Assembly (NCBI GenBank): GCA_015472025.1
Contig: BNHL01000001.1
Location: 5,382,001-5,446,000, forward strand
DNA length: 64,000 nt
Reading direction: 5' to 3'
Source of the DNA: Cytophagales bacterium WSM2-2
Lineage (GTDB): Bacteria > Bacteroidota > Bacteroidia > Cytophagales > Cyclobacteriaceae
Position 1 is the first letter of the stretch. Each line of letters begins with the position of its first letter. A program made the position numbers and the translations under genes. Below are positions 32,773 to 43,119 of this stretch, in pieces. The notes below the pieces were generated by a model. It searched no databases. It was not told the origin of the DNA and was given only the letters and a program-made list of their open reading frames with translations.

Positions 32773-33570
32773 TCAATTCAGATCATTGTTAACTAGATCG
32801 ATTTTCTTGTATAATGAGTATGATATAACAAAACCCACTAATACAACTATTGAAAGGATTAGAGCTATCGTAGCAAAATCTCCGATATTTCTAACCTGTA
32901 ACCCCAACTGAAATAACAATAGAGGAAATAAGTAAGTCAGGAGATTCCATGCAAAATGCATAAACATTACAAAGCCAATATTTTTAGTGTTTAAATAAAT
33001 CCAGCCATAAAGCAAGCCACTCAAAAAAGAATAAATAATGGATGACAAGAATGTCTCATCAAGTCTGATATGCACCAGGCTGAATACAAGGGATGAATAA
33101 ATGAGCGCTTTTTGATAGCTATATGTTTTTCTAAAAGAGCCTAGTATTAATCCTCGAAAAAATAATTCTTCAACTATTGGGCCTATAATCAAAATAGTAA
33201 TGAAATACTTTGCTCCACTCCCTAAACTGAAAATTTTATAGTATTTGGAAAAATATTCAGCTTGTCCCATTTTTAGCAATGCCTCCATTTCAGTTACCAG
33301 GCTTGTAAATAGGAATAAGGGTAGAATAAAAACCAAAGCAAATTGAACCGTCCTTGTTTCATTAATCTTTTGATTAATGAATAACTCATTACTATCTAAT
33401 TTCAGTTGACGAATCACGCCAAAAATTACCGCTAGAAATATACAGGTACGAATAATTGCATTACCAATTATATTGTGATAATAATCGATATACTCGTTAG
33501 CTGCGGATAGTAAAACTACTACACCAATTGCTATTTTACACGCAAATAAAAAATCGATCTGTTTTCTCAT
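32773..33570 (-). CDS. CPBP family intramembrane glutamic metalloprotease
   Basis: 265 aa with about eight hydrophobic helices. The CPBP (Abi) motifs are present in order: EELFFRG with Glu134, Glu135 and Arg139; LVHIRLD with His167; and FMHFAWNL with His205 and Asn209. These residues form the intramembrane active site in the Rce1-like family. Bacterial members process peptides or give self-immunity to bacteriocins; many are uncharacterised. AT-rich and flanked on both sides by REP elements, so it may be recently acquired. It lies downstream of the RHS locus on the same strand, separated by one lipoprotein gene. Confidence 0.88.
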   Translation of the reverse strand: MRKQIDFLFACKIAIGVVVLLSAANEYIDYYHNIIGNAIIRTCIFLAVIFGVIRQLKLDSNELFINQKINETRTVQFALVFILPLFLFTSLVTEMEALLKMGQAEYFSKYYKIFSLGSGAKYFITILIIGPIVEELFFRGLILGSFRKTYSYQKALIYSSLVFSLVHIRLDETFLSSIIYSFLSGLLYGWIYLNTKNIGFVMFMHFAWNLLTYLFPLLLFQLGLQVRNIGDFATIALILSIVVLVGFVISYSLYKKIDLVNNDLN

Positions 33571-33693
33571 CCACCTCGCTCAATTTGCTCACCGGACAGT
33601 TCTTTGAGTAGATTGTTATATGGAATAAATATACCTGGCCACCCCTCCAGGAAGAACTGGCCCTGGTGTCGGTGTATTATTAAAGTACTTCTC

Positions 33694-33922
33694 CGCCCTT
33701 GTTGGTCTTCTTGACCAACAAGCCCTCGTGTTGAAAGATAACAACGTTTCATCAGTTACTCCTAATAACTTAAGAGCCCAACGTGTTGTCGTTCGTCTCA
33801 TAAAACGCAGCACTTGGATAGCGTACTCTTCGGGCCACCAACACCCGCTTATGCTCTAATTAAAATCCTGTTGGACATTGCTCGACACTACTACTCGTTG
33901 GTCAAGAAGACCAACGAGGGCG
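33694..33922. repeat. Third REP/MITE family: TTGGTC-AAGAA-GACCAA hairpins
   Basis: Left end CGCCCTTGTTGGTCTTCTTG (from 33694) and right end CAAGAAGACCAACGAGGGCG (to 33922) are inverted repeats about 230 bp apart, and each end is itself a hairpin with a 5-nt loop. The right half recurs at 32478-32586. The CGCCCTTG...TTCTT...CAAG frame also matches the small hairpins at 20031-20085 and 23112-23130 with different stem bases. Nothing coding in 33571-34000. Confidence 0.7.
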
Positions 33923-34000
33923 AGGATTTCCCCCCAGTATCGCGGTTTTGATGCAAGCCTATTTCATGACTAGGCAACTTGTCTTAAGTTGCACTTATAC

Positions 34001-34885
34001 TTACTTATAATCCACTAAAAAATTTTCCAGATCAATTTTAGCGTTGGAAAATGTAAGATCAACGCTTCCGTTTGGTTGATAAAAATAACTAAAGTATCTC
34101 CCTTGGTCTTTGTAGGCACTTCCATTGACCGGTCCGCTAATCTCCATTGTTCCTTTTGTTAGAATAATTTTAGCGAACGTTTTCCCGTCACGACACTTAA
34201 TGAAAAAACCCTCTTCTTCTCCATTAATGACGTAGCTTTTTCGATAACCAGTTGTAGGGGCTTGCTCCATTTCGTACAGTAAAGAAGATTTTATCTCGCT
34301 CTTCATAATAGGAAGGATTCCACCAGATTTATTTGTCACTAATGTTGCTGGTTTAGTTTCAATCTTAAACCAAAGGTCACAATTTAAAGTATCCAGTTTG
34401 GTTGTTAATGTTTTGAAGTCAAAACCATATGTCGTGACTTTATTATCAAGAGTTCTTAGTCGAAGGAATGGAGTCTTATCTGCTAATGTAATAAAATCAG
34501 TCTCTGTCATAAGATAAGAAATAAGAGTTTCGTTCTTCTTGTCCCTTTTTAGTTTAAAGTCCAGATTAATCTCGTTCGATTCCAGCTTGGTATATTTTTT
34601 TGCTGGGAGAAAGCCGATCCCTTGTGTGGCTACATCAATTTTGTGGCCTTTCTCAAACGTGGCTATAAAGTTTCCAGATTTGTCTGTTGTTACAATCTTT
34701 TTTTTGAATGAAGCATCATCCACATTATGCATGTACCAACAGAGTACTACAACTTCAGCATTCTGAATCGGGCCCCCGGTCAGGTCATCTTTGACTTGAC
34801 CTGTCACTTTTATGTTTTGTTTGTCCTGACATGAGATTGCGAAACTCATCGTCATTAGGGCTAAAAAGGCAAAAAGGATTCTCAT
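34001..34885 (-). CDS. Lipoprotein with N-terminal carboxypeptidase-regulatory-like domain
   Basis: 294 aa. Signal peptide ending FAISC (Cys19) makes it a lipoprotein. Residues 25-112 look like a CarboxypepD_reg/Ig-like fold: VTGQVKDDLTGGPIQNAEVV, then VTTDKSGNFIATFEKGH. The C-terminal 180 residues have no family I recognise. It is transcribed in the same direction as the RHS genes, 120 nt downstream of the large RHS protein, and is visibly AT-richer. Position and periplasmic location would suit an immunity protein for the RHS C-terminal domain, but nothing in the sequence proves that. Confidence 0.72.
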   Translation of the reverse strand: MRILFAFLALMTMSFAISCQDKQNIKVTGQVKDDLTGGPIQNAEVVVLCWYMHNVDDASFKKKIVTTDKSGNFIATFEKGHKIDVATQGIGFLPAKKYTKLESNEINLDFKLKRDKKNETLISYLMTETDFITLADKTPFLRLRTLDNKVTTYGFDFKTLTTKLDTLNCDLWFKIETKPATLVTNKSGGILPIMKSEIKSSLLYEMEQAPTTGYRKSYVINGEEEGFFIKCRDGKTFAKIILTKGTMEISGPVNGSAYKDQGRYFSYFYQPNGSVDLTFSNAKIDLENFLVDYK

Positions 34886-35005
34886 AAGTCAATTTATAAG
34901 TTAAAAATTTACGATATCGAAAAATCAACTGTCAATTAAAATCTACAACATGATGATGCAATGACGCTAACTATCTTGTAATAAAATAAATTTGGCTTCC
35001 GTACT

Positions 35006-38000
35006 TTAATGTTTTAATAAAAAAATTGCAGTATTCATTACAGCTTCATCTATATTTCCGTGAGTCATGTTAGGGCTTGTGAGATTGTAATTAAATATTA
35101 ACCCTGTTCCAGTATTATAATCACCATGAGACTTAATGCTACTTGGAGTAGTTTGAAAGAAATTGTAATTCACAGATACATTTGAGGAAACTGTCCTGTC
35201 TATGTAATTCGACATCCAGGCGTCTGCCGCATCAACTGTTACTAATATCGAAACAGGAATATTTGACTCCTTCAAAGCAGTTGCTACTTGCATAGCAATC
35301 CTACCGCCCTTACTGTAACCGTAAATTTGAACATTTTGGCCAGGAGAATAGGCTGCAGTTATGTCAGCAACTATTCTATTAGTGAGTATCCCAGCGTTTG
35401 CTAAGGTCACATTGTACCCTGTACCATTGGTAGCACTAATAATTGTTTGGGTCGTTGATGACAGTCCGCCTGAATTTAGATCCGCTCCACCGATGATATA
35501 TGTACGAGTATCCGTTTGCGACTGAACTTCAGCTGATGCAAGTAACATCCCTTGACTAATATCAAAGGAACCATTAGAATTTTGCAAAGCAGTATAATCA
35601 TCACCACTAGTATCAATCCCGTAAGCTCCATCTTCTCCAGACACAGTTACAGTATATTGATTGCCGTCTTTTGCCTCAAGTGTCATGGTTACTGACCCAT
35701 CCTCGTTAATCTGAGCACTCATAACACGGAATTGCTTCTCTTTTTCATCATTTTCTTCGTCACTGCCGGTCCCCCCCTCAGATTCACTATCCTCGCTCCA
35801 GCCGCCTCCCTGACCTCCTCCTTCCTCAGTACCATAAGCTGCCAGACCGTTTCCTCCATCCCCACCATTTTGGGTTTCCGGTGAAAGATTGCCAGGTTTT
35901 ACAGGGTATAACCCACTCGGATCATTCCGCCCGATAGGATTGTTCATTGCATAATGATAGGGTGAAAGATGATGTGTTCGTTTCGCTAGTGGATCCACCT
36001 GGAAGAACCTTCCCAAGCTCGCATCGTAATTCCTATACGGCAAATCGTAGAAGCCGCTTGTAGTATTTATCTCCGAACCCTGATTGTACAGGAAATTATT
36101 GCTGCTATTCTCTCTCGTCCAGCTCTGTGCCGTTTGTAAACCAAACGGATAATACTCGTTGCTCTGAATGATGTTCGTAGGCGTGATCGTCACTTTGAAA
36201 TCATCGAAGTACACGTAGTTATTGCTTTGGTCTTCGTAGCTAAGGTACGCAAAAATGTAGCCAGGTTCTTTCACCGTGATCTGTGGCAGTGTCACCTGGT
36301 GCTGGCTGAAACTGCCCGAGGAAATTACTTGCCAGCCGGCATCCATTACTTTGTAGTTGGTATCAAACAAAATATAGTTGAGGAACGCAGCCGGTTGAGT
36401 GTCGCCCTGGTTTGCGCCTATGCCGAATCCGTTGAGTGCGTTGTTTACTCCGGCCGCTTTCAATCCGCCTGCATCGGGTCCTCCGTTTATCAACGCTCCT
36501 GACACCGCGGTGATGATGCTGGCAAGAGATGCATTGCTTGTGCCGTAGCCACTGGTGGATTCGTAGTAAGACCATACTTCCAAATCTACTTTATCGCCGG
36601 GGTAAACTTTCTTGCTGAGCGAAGGCCCCACGGGGTTGAGTTGGTTCATGCGCGATACTTTGCTGCCGCCAGAAGTATGGTTAGCCGCACTGTACGTGGT
36701 GCGTGCAGCGTTGGCAAATTGCGGTGACTGGTCGTTGGCATCCAGTTCGAAGGTAGCCGTAGTTACAACCGGTGGTGGTGTTATGCTGCTGAACAACACC
36801 CTGGTATTTCCCTGGTGGTCGGCAATGGAGAACTGGTACTCGTCAGAGAGTTTCACCAATTCTATTTTGTTGATGTAAGCTTCATCGCCCGGCACGGTGC
36901 TACTCCACAGCAATCCAAACTGTACATAGGTGGTACCGGGCTGTATTGTGAACTCGGTAGTGATCCATTTTTCAGTAGTGGTATTGAAGAAGTCGGGCGA
37001 GTTCATATAAACACCCGAATTCGTATACACTTTCAGGCGCAGGGGTACACCCGAGCCACTCACGTAGCCTTTCACGCGAAAACTGTAGCGCTCGCCTGGC
37101 GTCACCGGGAAACTACCCCCTCCTATGGGTTGCGCTCCACTGTTGCCTCCGTTTTGGAGCGAAACAATCTTCACATAGTTTTCACCATTAAGTGTTACCG
37201 CACTAAGCGTAACAGGGCCAGTACCAAAATAAGAAGTGAAGCCGGCAGTGCTGCTGCAATCACCGTTGGCTATAAGGTTAGCACCATTGCGGATCATGCG
37301 CCCACCGGGAGCCGGAACATACGCGAGGCGGGTATTCTCATAGAGAATGCCACCGGCATAATCGGTCTGCGATTGTGTTGTGCCGCTCAGTGCTGTTTTC
37401 ATCGTGAGCTTGGCACCCGAAGCATCGTATGTATAAGTGATGGTGCGTCCATCAGTAAACGTAATCTGCTGCGCTTTGCCGAGTGCATTATAGGTAATGC
37501 TGCTGATACCTTTGTTCTGATCGGAAGTCGCATTACCGTGAATGTCATAAGTGTAGTCATCACCGGAGTTTGCTCCATTATTGAAACCGCCTGCAGGAGT
37601 AGCGCTGTCATCTACTTTGCTAAGCTGGTTTGCATTGTTGAGGTAGGTGTAGTTGAGGTTATCTATTTGCTGGGCCGTGCTGGTAACGGTTATGCCACTG
37701 AGCCCGTGCAGGTTCTGGTTGCGCTGCAGGGTGAGAATATTCCCGTTGTTATCGTAAGTCATTGATTCGTTGAGCGTGTTCAGCTCCTGGTCCCACGCGG
37801 CAACTCCGTACTTCTTAAAGGTAGCGCCCAGCAACCTGTCGGTGCCATCGTAGTTATAAGTATAACTGCGCTGACCGGAAGCACCTGTTCCTGTATTCGG
37901 GTTTCTCCATTTCACTGCAGAAACATTTCCGTTGAAATAAAGATTGTTGCTTGTGCCGGCATCGGTGTTGTAGTTCAGCTCCATGCCGAAATAGTCCCCG

Positions 38001-41000
38001 GTGTCGTTGTTGGTTACTCCATCGTTTGTCAACTGTGCGTTGTTAATGGATGTAAGCCAGCCACGGATGTTGAAGCGGTAGTCTACATTTTGCAATAGCA
38101 GGTTGCGGCTGTCGCCCGTGTATATTTTCTTGTCGGTGACCTGGCTCAATTCATTATAAACAAGTTCATTGATGAGCATGCGACCGCGGCTTATGCGTAC
38201 ATCTTTTACAGTACCGCCATTGGTCGCGATTGAGGCATCTACCATCAGTGCTGTGGCGGAAGATGTAGCACTGGTATAAATTACCTGGCCATTTACTTTA
38301 TAATAGATAATACCGTTGACCCGCTCCACGCGCAGTCTGTCTCCACGGGTCACCGTACCGAAGAAAAACTTACTAACGCCTTTCTCATATACACGTAGCG
38401 TATAGCTCTGGAGGTAGAAGGCGTAGTCAATACTGACCATGCCCGCATCGGGATTGGTAATCGCCAGCCCAAATATCCTGTCGGTGGTTGTTTCATCCAC
38501 TGTACTTTCCATGAAACCATCTGCAGAAGCTGGAATCAGATCTGAAGATGCTGCCCCGCTTATTCCCCAAGGTGCAGTGAGGCCGGTAGAGGTGATGCTG
38601 TTGCCGCTCACCGATACGTTGACTGCACTTGTCCAGGTGACAGGATCAGAAATATCACTTCCCCGCTGATAGGTCTTTAACAAGCGGCCAGTTGCATCGT
38701 ACTCAAACTCATTGGTCAGATCCACGAGCGCACTGCCTTTGTGCAACGAACGTTTTCTAAGGATTTTCCCTTCGAAGTCATAGGCAACACTGCTCTTGTC
38801 TTCCACTACGAGGTTGAGGTGATTGTTGCTTTGGGTTTGGATGACCCGGCCAAAGCTGTCATAGAAGACTGCCGAGATCAACCAGTTGCTTGTTCCCAAT
38901 ATAAGCTTGCGACTGCCGGTTGCATACCCGCGCGAGCTTGCGCAGGTGGATGCGGGCAGTCCTGCGAGGTGCGTGTTGTCGTACGTATAGTCAGCGGTGC
39001 CGTTGTTGTCAAAATCGTAATTGTCGAAATAGCCAACTGATAATATTTCCAGTGCGCCATTGTCGGCATTCACTGTTGGAAAGCTCTGATTGGTGTAGCC
39101 GTAGATCGCACTTCCCTTCGATTCATAATAAACTCCCGTGGCATACTGACTGCTCACAATACTTTGCACCGATGCCCGGTCAGTCTGTGTTGCATTGGTA
39201 TAAAGGCCCGACATCACCATCCGTCCCTGGCGGTCATACTTCACGAACGCCCATTTGTTGAGCGGCCGCAGGTTGCCGTCCTGTGTTAGAACGAGACGGT
39301 TGAGGTCATCGTACACCAGATAGCTCCACGCCTGGCCCGGAGTCTTCTTCTGCACCAGACGTCCGCGGTTGTCATACACGAACTGGTGCAGGTGGTCATC
39401 GATAATGGTTTGTGTCAATGTCCAGCTGTTGTTCTTTAATGCCACCAATCCTGCCGGAGGCAATATGTATTTCAGGCGGTTGAAATCATCGTAGATATAA
39501 TACGTCTGTAAATAAGACGAGCCGTTCACTTGTTGCTTGCGCGAAATAGTCTTGCCGGTGCCGTTCTTGAACACGATGTCGAAGTTGCCGTTCTCGTCTC
39601 TCGTTTGCATACGTGAAAGTTTGTTAGCTGCAAAGAAGCCCGATGATGATCCATCGCTGGCAAACAAGCGTACTTCTTCGGATTCGCTGTTGCTTGAACC
39701 GGTATTAAAACTGTAGGTAGCCTGTTTTGTATGCTGCGTACCTGGCTGCCATGCAGCCCCAACGTTACCTTGCTCCAGCGTGCGGCCCAAAGGCGATTGT
39801 TCATAAACAGCCAGTGCATAAGGGTTGGCATCATCTGCTACCTTATCGCCGGAGTTGTTATAGAACGAAGCCTGGTTGGCAACGTAAGAATTTTGAAATG
39901 CACCATTCGTGGTTGCTGAATACGGGAGATAGTCTTTGGCTGTTCGCCCATAGCTGTCGTACTCTACCGGCTGCACCATGTCTTTGCTTCCAGGGGTTGC
40001 ACTGAGTGCAAGTACCTGTGTTGGTCGTGAAAGGCCATCGATGTACGAGACAGTCACTCCTTTTTGTGTGGTCGTGCTGAGTGGTATAATGTCTTCTTCG
40101 ACCGTCTTACCTGCAACGCGCACAATTTCCTGCGTGACACTGGCCGGAGAAATGAGAGACACGTACGTTGCGGTGAGTGCTGTACGCGAAGTTTCACATG
40201 CAGAGCCAAGATCTTTTAGCGAGACGAAGTAGGTAGGGAAATTATTATTGCCATCGGCTGTGATCGCATAGGTGGAATTTGTGCTTAACACCGTGGACGT
40301 CACGTTGTCGGCATACCAGCGCGCCTGACCTGTCGGAGGTACTGTTACTTTTAATATAGCGCTTGTCTGGCCGTAGGCTAAGAATGTTTGTTGTGTCGGT
40401 GCCACGAGGGCAGGACTTACTGTGATTGTAGCCGTTACCGGTATACCTGTGCAAAGAGCTGTGTGAGGTGTCACAGTGTAGACACCCGTGCCGGCATTCA
40501 CTCCATCCACATTGTAATAATTACCTGTGAACGTAGTGCCTACCGCATCTGTAAAATCCGGTATCATCGCATTCGTTGATGTCTGCGCTATAGAATAAGT
40601 AGTACCGCTTACGCTATTAGGGTTGGATAACGTAATGGTGGTTGAGTTTCCGGAGCACAGTGTCGATTGCCCTACGGCAGCAGCAGCTGTGGGTGTCGGG
40701 TTCACGTTTACCGTTGTAGTTGCTGGTGTACCGTTACAACCACCGGCCGAAGGAGTGACAGCGTAAACAACTGATCCGGTATTTCCTGTAACACTTACCA
40801 GCGTCTGGGCAATGACAGCGCCATTTGATCCACTGCCTGAAGCAGAACCCGAAATATTGGTAGGTGAAGCTGTCCAGTTCAATACAGTTCCACTCACGGA
40901 ATTGGGATTAGTCACCATGAGGTTAGTCATCGTGCCCGAACAAATGGGCGACTGCGAAGTAATTGCTGCCGTGGGTATCGGATTTACATTGACAGTTGTA

Positions 41001-43063
41001 TTTGTTGAAGCCCCGGTACATCCCGCTGTTGAGGGGGTAATGTTATAGACCACGTTACCTGCAATATTACCAGCATTGCCAAGCGTCTGTGTTATGCTTG
41101 TAGACGAAGTGTTGCTGACTGCGGTAGCTCCCGAAACGTTAGTCGGAGTTACTGTCCATGAGTACGTAGTACCGGACAATCCATTGGTGGTACTTAACAC
41201 GATATTGGTTGACTGTGCTGAGCAAATCGTTGTTGCATCGTTAGTCACGAAAATCAAAGGAAGTGCTTTCACCGTTACGCTTGTATTTGTCGTAGTGGTG
41301 CCGCATCCATTCGCGGAAGCAGAAAATCCATAGGTAACTGTCCCTGAACTTCCGGTTGATACCGTAGCGAGCGATTGAACAACAGAGGTAGTTGACGTAT
41401 TACTTGCCGCGCTTGCACCGGTCGCATTGCTCGGAGACACAGTCCATGAATAAGTGGTGCCTGTTACACTATTTGGATTGGAGATCGTAATACTTGTGGA
41501 TTGACCCGGACAAATCGATGACGCGTTGTTGGTCACTGATAATGTCGGGTTTGGTTTAACGGTTACCACGGGGCTGTTAGTACCGCTCGTACATCCGCTG
41601 GCGGAAGCCGTGATATTGTAAGTAACTGTACCCGAAGTGTTGCCCGATGCACTGGAGAGAGTTTGCGCAATAGAAGTTGATGACGTATTGCTTACAGCGC
41701 TGGCCCCGGTAGCGTTACTTGGCGAGACGGTCCATGAATAAGTTGTTCCGCTAACTCCATTGGGGTTCGAGAGGGAGATGCTCGTAGAAGATCCCGAACA
41801 AAAAGAAGCTGCGTTGTTCGTAACAGAAAGTGTAGGCACCGGGTTTATCGTTACTGTTGCAGAAGACGCACCACTCGTACAACTTCCGGCTGTAGCCGTG
41901 ACTGTATAAGTGGCCCATCCCGAAGAACCAGAGGATGGAGTTGACAGTGCCTGCGAAATGGTTGTGGCGGAAGTATTGCTCACCGAACTTGTCCCGGAAA
42001 CATTGCTCCCTGACGTTGTCCACGAATAGGTGGTACCCGAAGTCCCATTGGGATTGGACAAAGAAATATTAGTCGACTGACCCGAGCAGAACACAGGTAC
42101 ATTGCTAACGACCGAAAGCGTAGGCACGGGGTTTACTGTTACCGATGCCGTGGTTACTCCACTCGTACAACCACCTGCTGATGCGGTAATTGAATAAGTG
42201 ACCGAGCCCGAAGAATTGGAAGTAGGTGTAGTCAGCGTCTGGGCAATTGTAGTTGCCGAAGTGTTGCTCACCGAACTTGCCCCGGAAATATTGCTGCTTG
42301 AAGTTGTCCACGAATAGGTTGTACCTGAAACTCCATTGGGATTGGACAAGGAAATGTTAGTCGACTGACCTGAACAAAACGTAGAGGCATTATTAGAAAC
42401 AGAAAGCGTGGGTACGGTTTGTACATTTACCAGCCCTCCATTTCCATTGACCGGTATAGCAGTACTCCAGACAGCACAGCTCACCGCGCGCAAATAAAAG
42501 TTGCCGCTGGTTGCTGAAGACATCGATGAAGTAGAATTTGTTAAAGATGTGCCCGTGGGTGAGGTCTGCCAAAACCAGCCTGTACCACTGGGAGGCGCCC
42601 CGGAATAACTGATGCTGATACTTCCGCAGTTGGTAATTGTAAAAGAGGAAGGGTTCGGGGCAGGCACTGAAGCCGGGCAAATCTGTACGCCCAAGTTGTA
42701 AAGCGTGATGCCGTTATTTCTGAAATTGACGCTACCGGATACACCTGAGCCCCAAGTGATATGGACAGTGTAAGTATAAGAGGTACATATCGGGGGAGCA
42801 TTGTTCGCTATCACACCACCGCTCTTCTTTTTCTGTTGTTGCTGTGCTACGAACTCCGGGTTACCATCGTTGCAGGTCCTGTTGCTGTTTGTAATTGTAC
42901 CCCCTGGTGCGGAGAAGTCCCAACCAGCATAGTCCACATCGGTGACCTGATAAATCTGCGAACTGCCCGCAGTTACCACACCGGGGCCAATGATCGACTG
43001 ACCATGAGCTCCAAAAGAAGCCAGGGCAAAAATAATGACTACAGAAAATCGCTTGATAAGCAT
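35006..43063 (-). CDS. Giant secreted RHS/YD-repeat protein with PKD-like repeats and alpha/beta-hydrolase C-terminus
   Basis: 2685 aa from ATG 43063, which begins the signal peptide MLIKRFSVVIIFALASFGAH; the frame extends to TTG 43123, overlapping the upstream stop. Residues 215-885 hold seven PKD/Ig-like repeats of about 85-90 aa, each starting PTLSV..N and FCSGQST-like. DUF6443 follows (about 980-1130; VSYIDGLSRPTQVLAL). YD repeats run to the RHS core near 2303-2388 (YPFG, YRNYDASLGRFFQVDPLA, NDPSGLYP). After the core about 295 residues form a separate domain with GYSKGG (encoded at 35303-35320), VTVDAADAW and MTHGNID, consistent with a Ser-Asp-His alpha/beta-hydrolase. This is the layout of polymorphic toxins: an encapsulating RHS shell plus a variable enzymatic tip. 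The secretion route is unknown; no type IX C-terminal domain is seen. Confidence 0.88.
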   Translation of the reverse strand: MLIKRFSVVIIFALASFGAHGQSIIGPGVVTAGSSQIYQVTDVDYAGWDFSAPGGTITNSNRTCNDGNPEFVAQQQQKKKSGGVIANNAPPICTSYTYTVHITWGSGVSGSVNFRNNGITLYNLGVQICPASVPAPNPSSFTITNCGSISISYSGAPPSGTGWFWQTSPTGTSLTNSTSSMSSATSGNFYLRAVSCAVWSTAIPVNGNGGLVNVQTVPTLSVSNNASTFCSGQSTNISLSNPNGVSGTTYSWTTSSSNISGASSVSNTSATTIAQTLTTPTSNSSGSVTYSITASAGGCTSGVTTASVTVNPVPTLSVVSNVPVFCSGQSTNISLSNPNGTSGTTYSWTTSGSNVSGTSSVSNTSATTISQALSTPSSGSSGWATYTVTATAGSCTSGASSATVTINPVPTLSVTNNAASFCSGSSTSISLSNPNGVSGTTYSWTVSPSNATGASAVSNTSSTSIAQTLSSASGNTSGTVTYNITASASGCTSGTNSPVVTVKPNPTLSVTNNASSICPGQSTSITISNPNSVTGTTYSWTVSPSNATGASAASNTSTTSVVQSLATVSTGSSGTVTYGFSASANGCGTTTTNTSVTVKALPLIFVTNDATTICSAQSTNIVLSTTNGLSGTTYSWTVTPTNVSGATAVSNTSSTSITQTLGNAGNIAGNVVYNITPSTAGCTGASTNTTVNVNPIPTAAITSQSPICSGTMTNLMVTNPNSVSGTVLNWTASPTNISGSASGSGSNGAVIAQTLVSVTGNTGSVVYAVTPSAGGCNGTPATTTVNVNPTPTAAAAVGQSTLCSGNSTTITLSNPNSVSGTTYSIAQTSTNAMIPDFTDAVGTTFTGNYYNVDGVNAGTGVYTVTPHTALCTGIPVTATITVSPALVAPTQQTFLAYGQTSAILKVTVPPTGQARWYADNVTSTVLSTNSTYAITADGNNNFPTYFVSLKDLGSACETSRTALTATYVSLISPASVTQEIVRVAGKTVEEDIIPLSTTTQKGVTVSYIDGLSRPTQVLALSATPGSKDMVQPVEYDSYGRTAKDYLPYSATTNGAFQNSYVANQASFYNNSGDKVADDANPYALAVYEQSPLGRTLEQGNVGAAWQPGTQHTKQATYSFNTGSSNSESEEVRLFASDGSSSGFFAANKLSRMQTRDENGNFDIVFKNGTGKTISRKQQVNGSSYLQTYYIYDDFNRLKYILPPAGLVALKNNSWTLTQTIIDDHLHQFVYDNRGRLVQKKTPGQAWSYLVYDDLNRLVLTQDGNLRPLNKWAFVKYDRQGRMVMSGLYTNATQTDRASVQSIVSSQYATGVYYESKGSAIYGYTNQSFPTVNADNGALEILSVGYFDNYDFDNNGTADYTYDNTHLAGLPASTCASSRGYATGSRKLILGTSNWLISAVFYDSFGRVIQTQSNNHLNLVVEDKSSVAYDFEGKILRKRSLHKGSALVDLTNEFEYDATGRLLKTYQRGSDISDPVTWTSAVNVSVSGNSITSTGLTAPWGISGAASSDLIPASADGFMESTVDETTTDRIFGLAITNPDAGMVSIDYAFYLQSYTLRVYEKGVSKFFFGTVTRGDRLRVERVNGIIYYKVNGQVIYTSATSSATALMVDASIATNGGTVKDVRISRGRMLINELVYNELSQVTDKKIYTGDSRNLLLQNVDYRFNIRGWLTSINNAQLTNDGVTNNDTGDYFGMELNYNTDAGTSNNLYFNGNVSAVKWRNPNTGTGASGQRSYTYNYDGTDRLLGATFKKYGVAAWDQELNTLNESMTYDNNGNILTLQRNQNLHGLSGITVTSTAQQIDNLNYTYLNNANQLSKVDDSATPAGGFNNGANSGDDYTYDIHGNATSDQNKGISSITYNALGKAQQITFTDGRTITYTYDASGAKLTMKTALSGTTQSQTDYAGGILYENTRLAYVPAPGGRMIRNGANLIANGDCSSTAGFTSYFGTGPVTLSAVTLNGENYVKIVSLQNGGNSGAQPIGGGSFPVTPGERYSFRVKGYVSGSGVPLRLKVYTNSGVYMNSPDFFNTTTEKWITTEFTIQPGTTYVQFGLLWSSTVPGDEAYINKIELVKLSDEYQFSIADHQGNTRVLFSSITPPPVVTTATFELDANDQSPQFANAARTTYSAANHTSGGSKVSRMNQLNPVGPSLSKKVYPGDKVDLEVWSYYESTSGYGTSNASLASIITAVSGALINGGPDAGGLKAAGVNNALNGFGIGANQGDTQPAAFLNYILFDTNYKVMDAGWQVISSGSFSQHQVTLPQITVKEPGYIFAYLSYEDQSNNYVYFDDFKVTITPTNIIQSNEYYPFGLQTAQSWTRENSSNNFLYNQGSEINTTSGFYDLPYRNYDASLGRFFQVDPLAKRTHHLSPYHYAMNNPIGRNDPSGLYPVKPGNLSPETQNGGDGGNGLAAYGTEEGGGQGGGWSEDSESEGGTGSDEENDEKEKQFRVMSAQINEDGSVTMTLEAKDGNQYTVTVSGEDGAYGIDTSGDDYTALQNSNGSFDISQGMLLASAEVQSQTDTRTYIIGGADLNSGGLSSTTQTIISATNGTGYNVTLANAGILTNRIVADITAAYSPGQNVQIYGYSKGGRIAMQVATALKESNIPVSILVTVDAADAWMSNYIDRTVSSNVSVNYNFFQTTPSSIKSHGDYNTGTGLIFNYNLTSPNMTHGNIDEAVMNTAIFLLKH

Positions 43064-43119
43064 ATGACTGAGACTAGGGTTGATATTGGTTTTGAAATAA
43101 TGCATGGCGATCGCGGTTA

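Noticed and set aside
36815..37765. Long plus-strand open frame (316 codons)
   Set aside because: It is antisense to the YD-repeat part of the RHS gene, whose frame has recognisable domains; a by-product of that gene's codon use.
40400..42420. DNA-level tandem repeat array
   Set aside because: The periodic similarity is explained by seven coding PKD/Ig-like repeats in the RHS protein.
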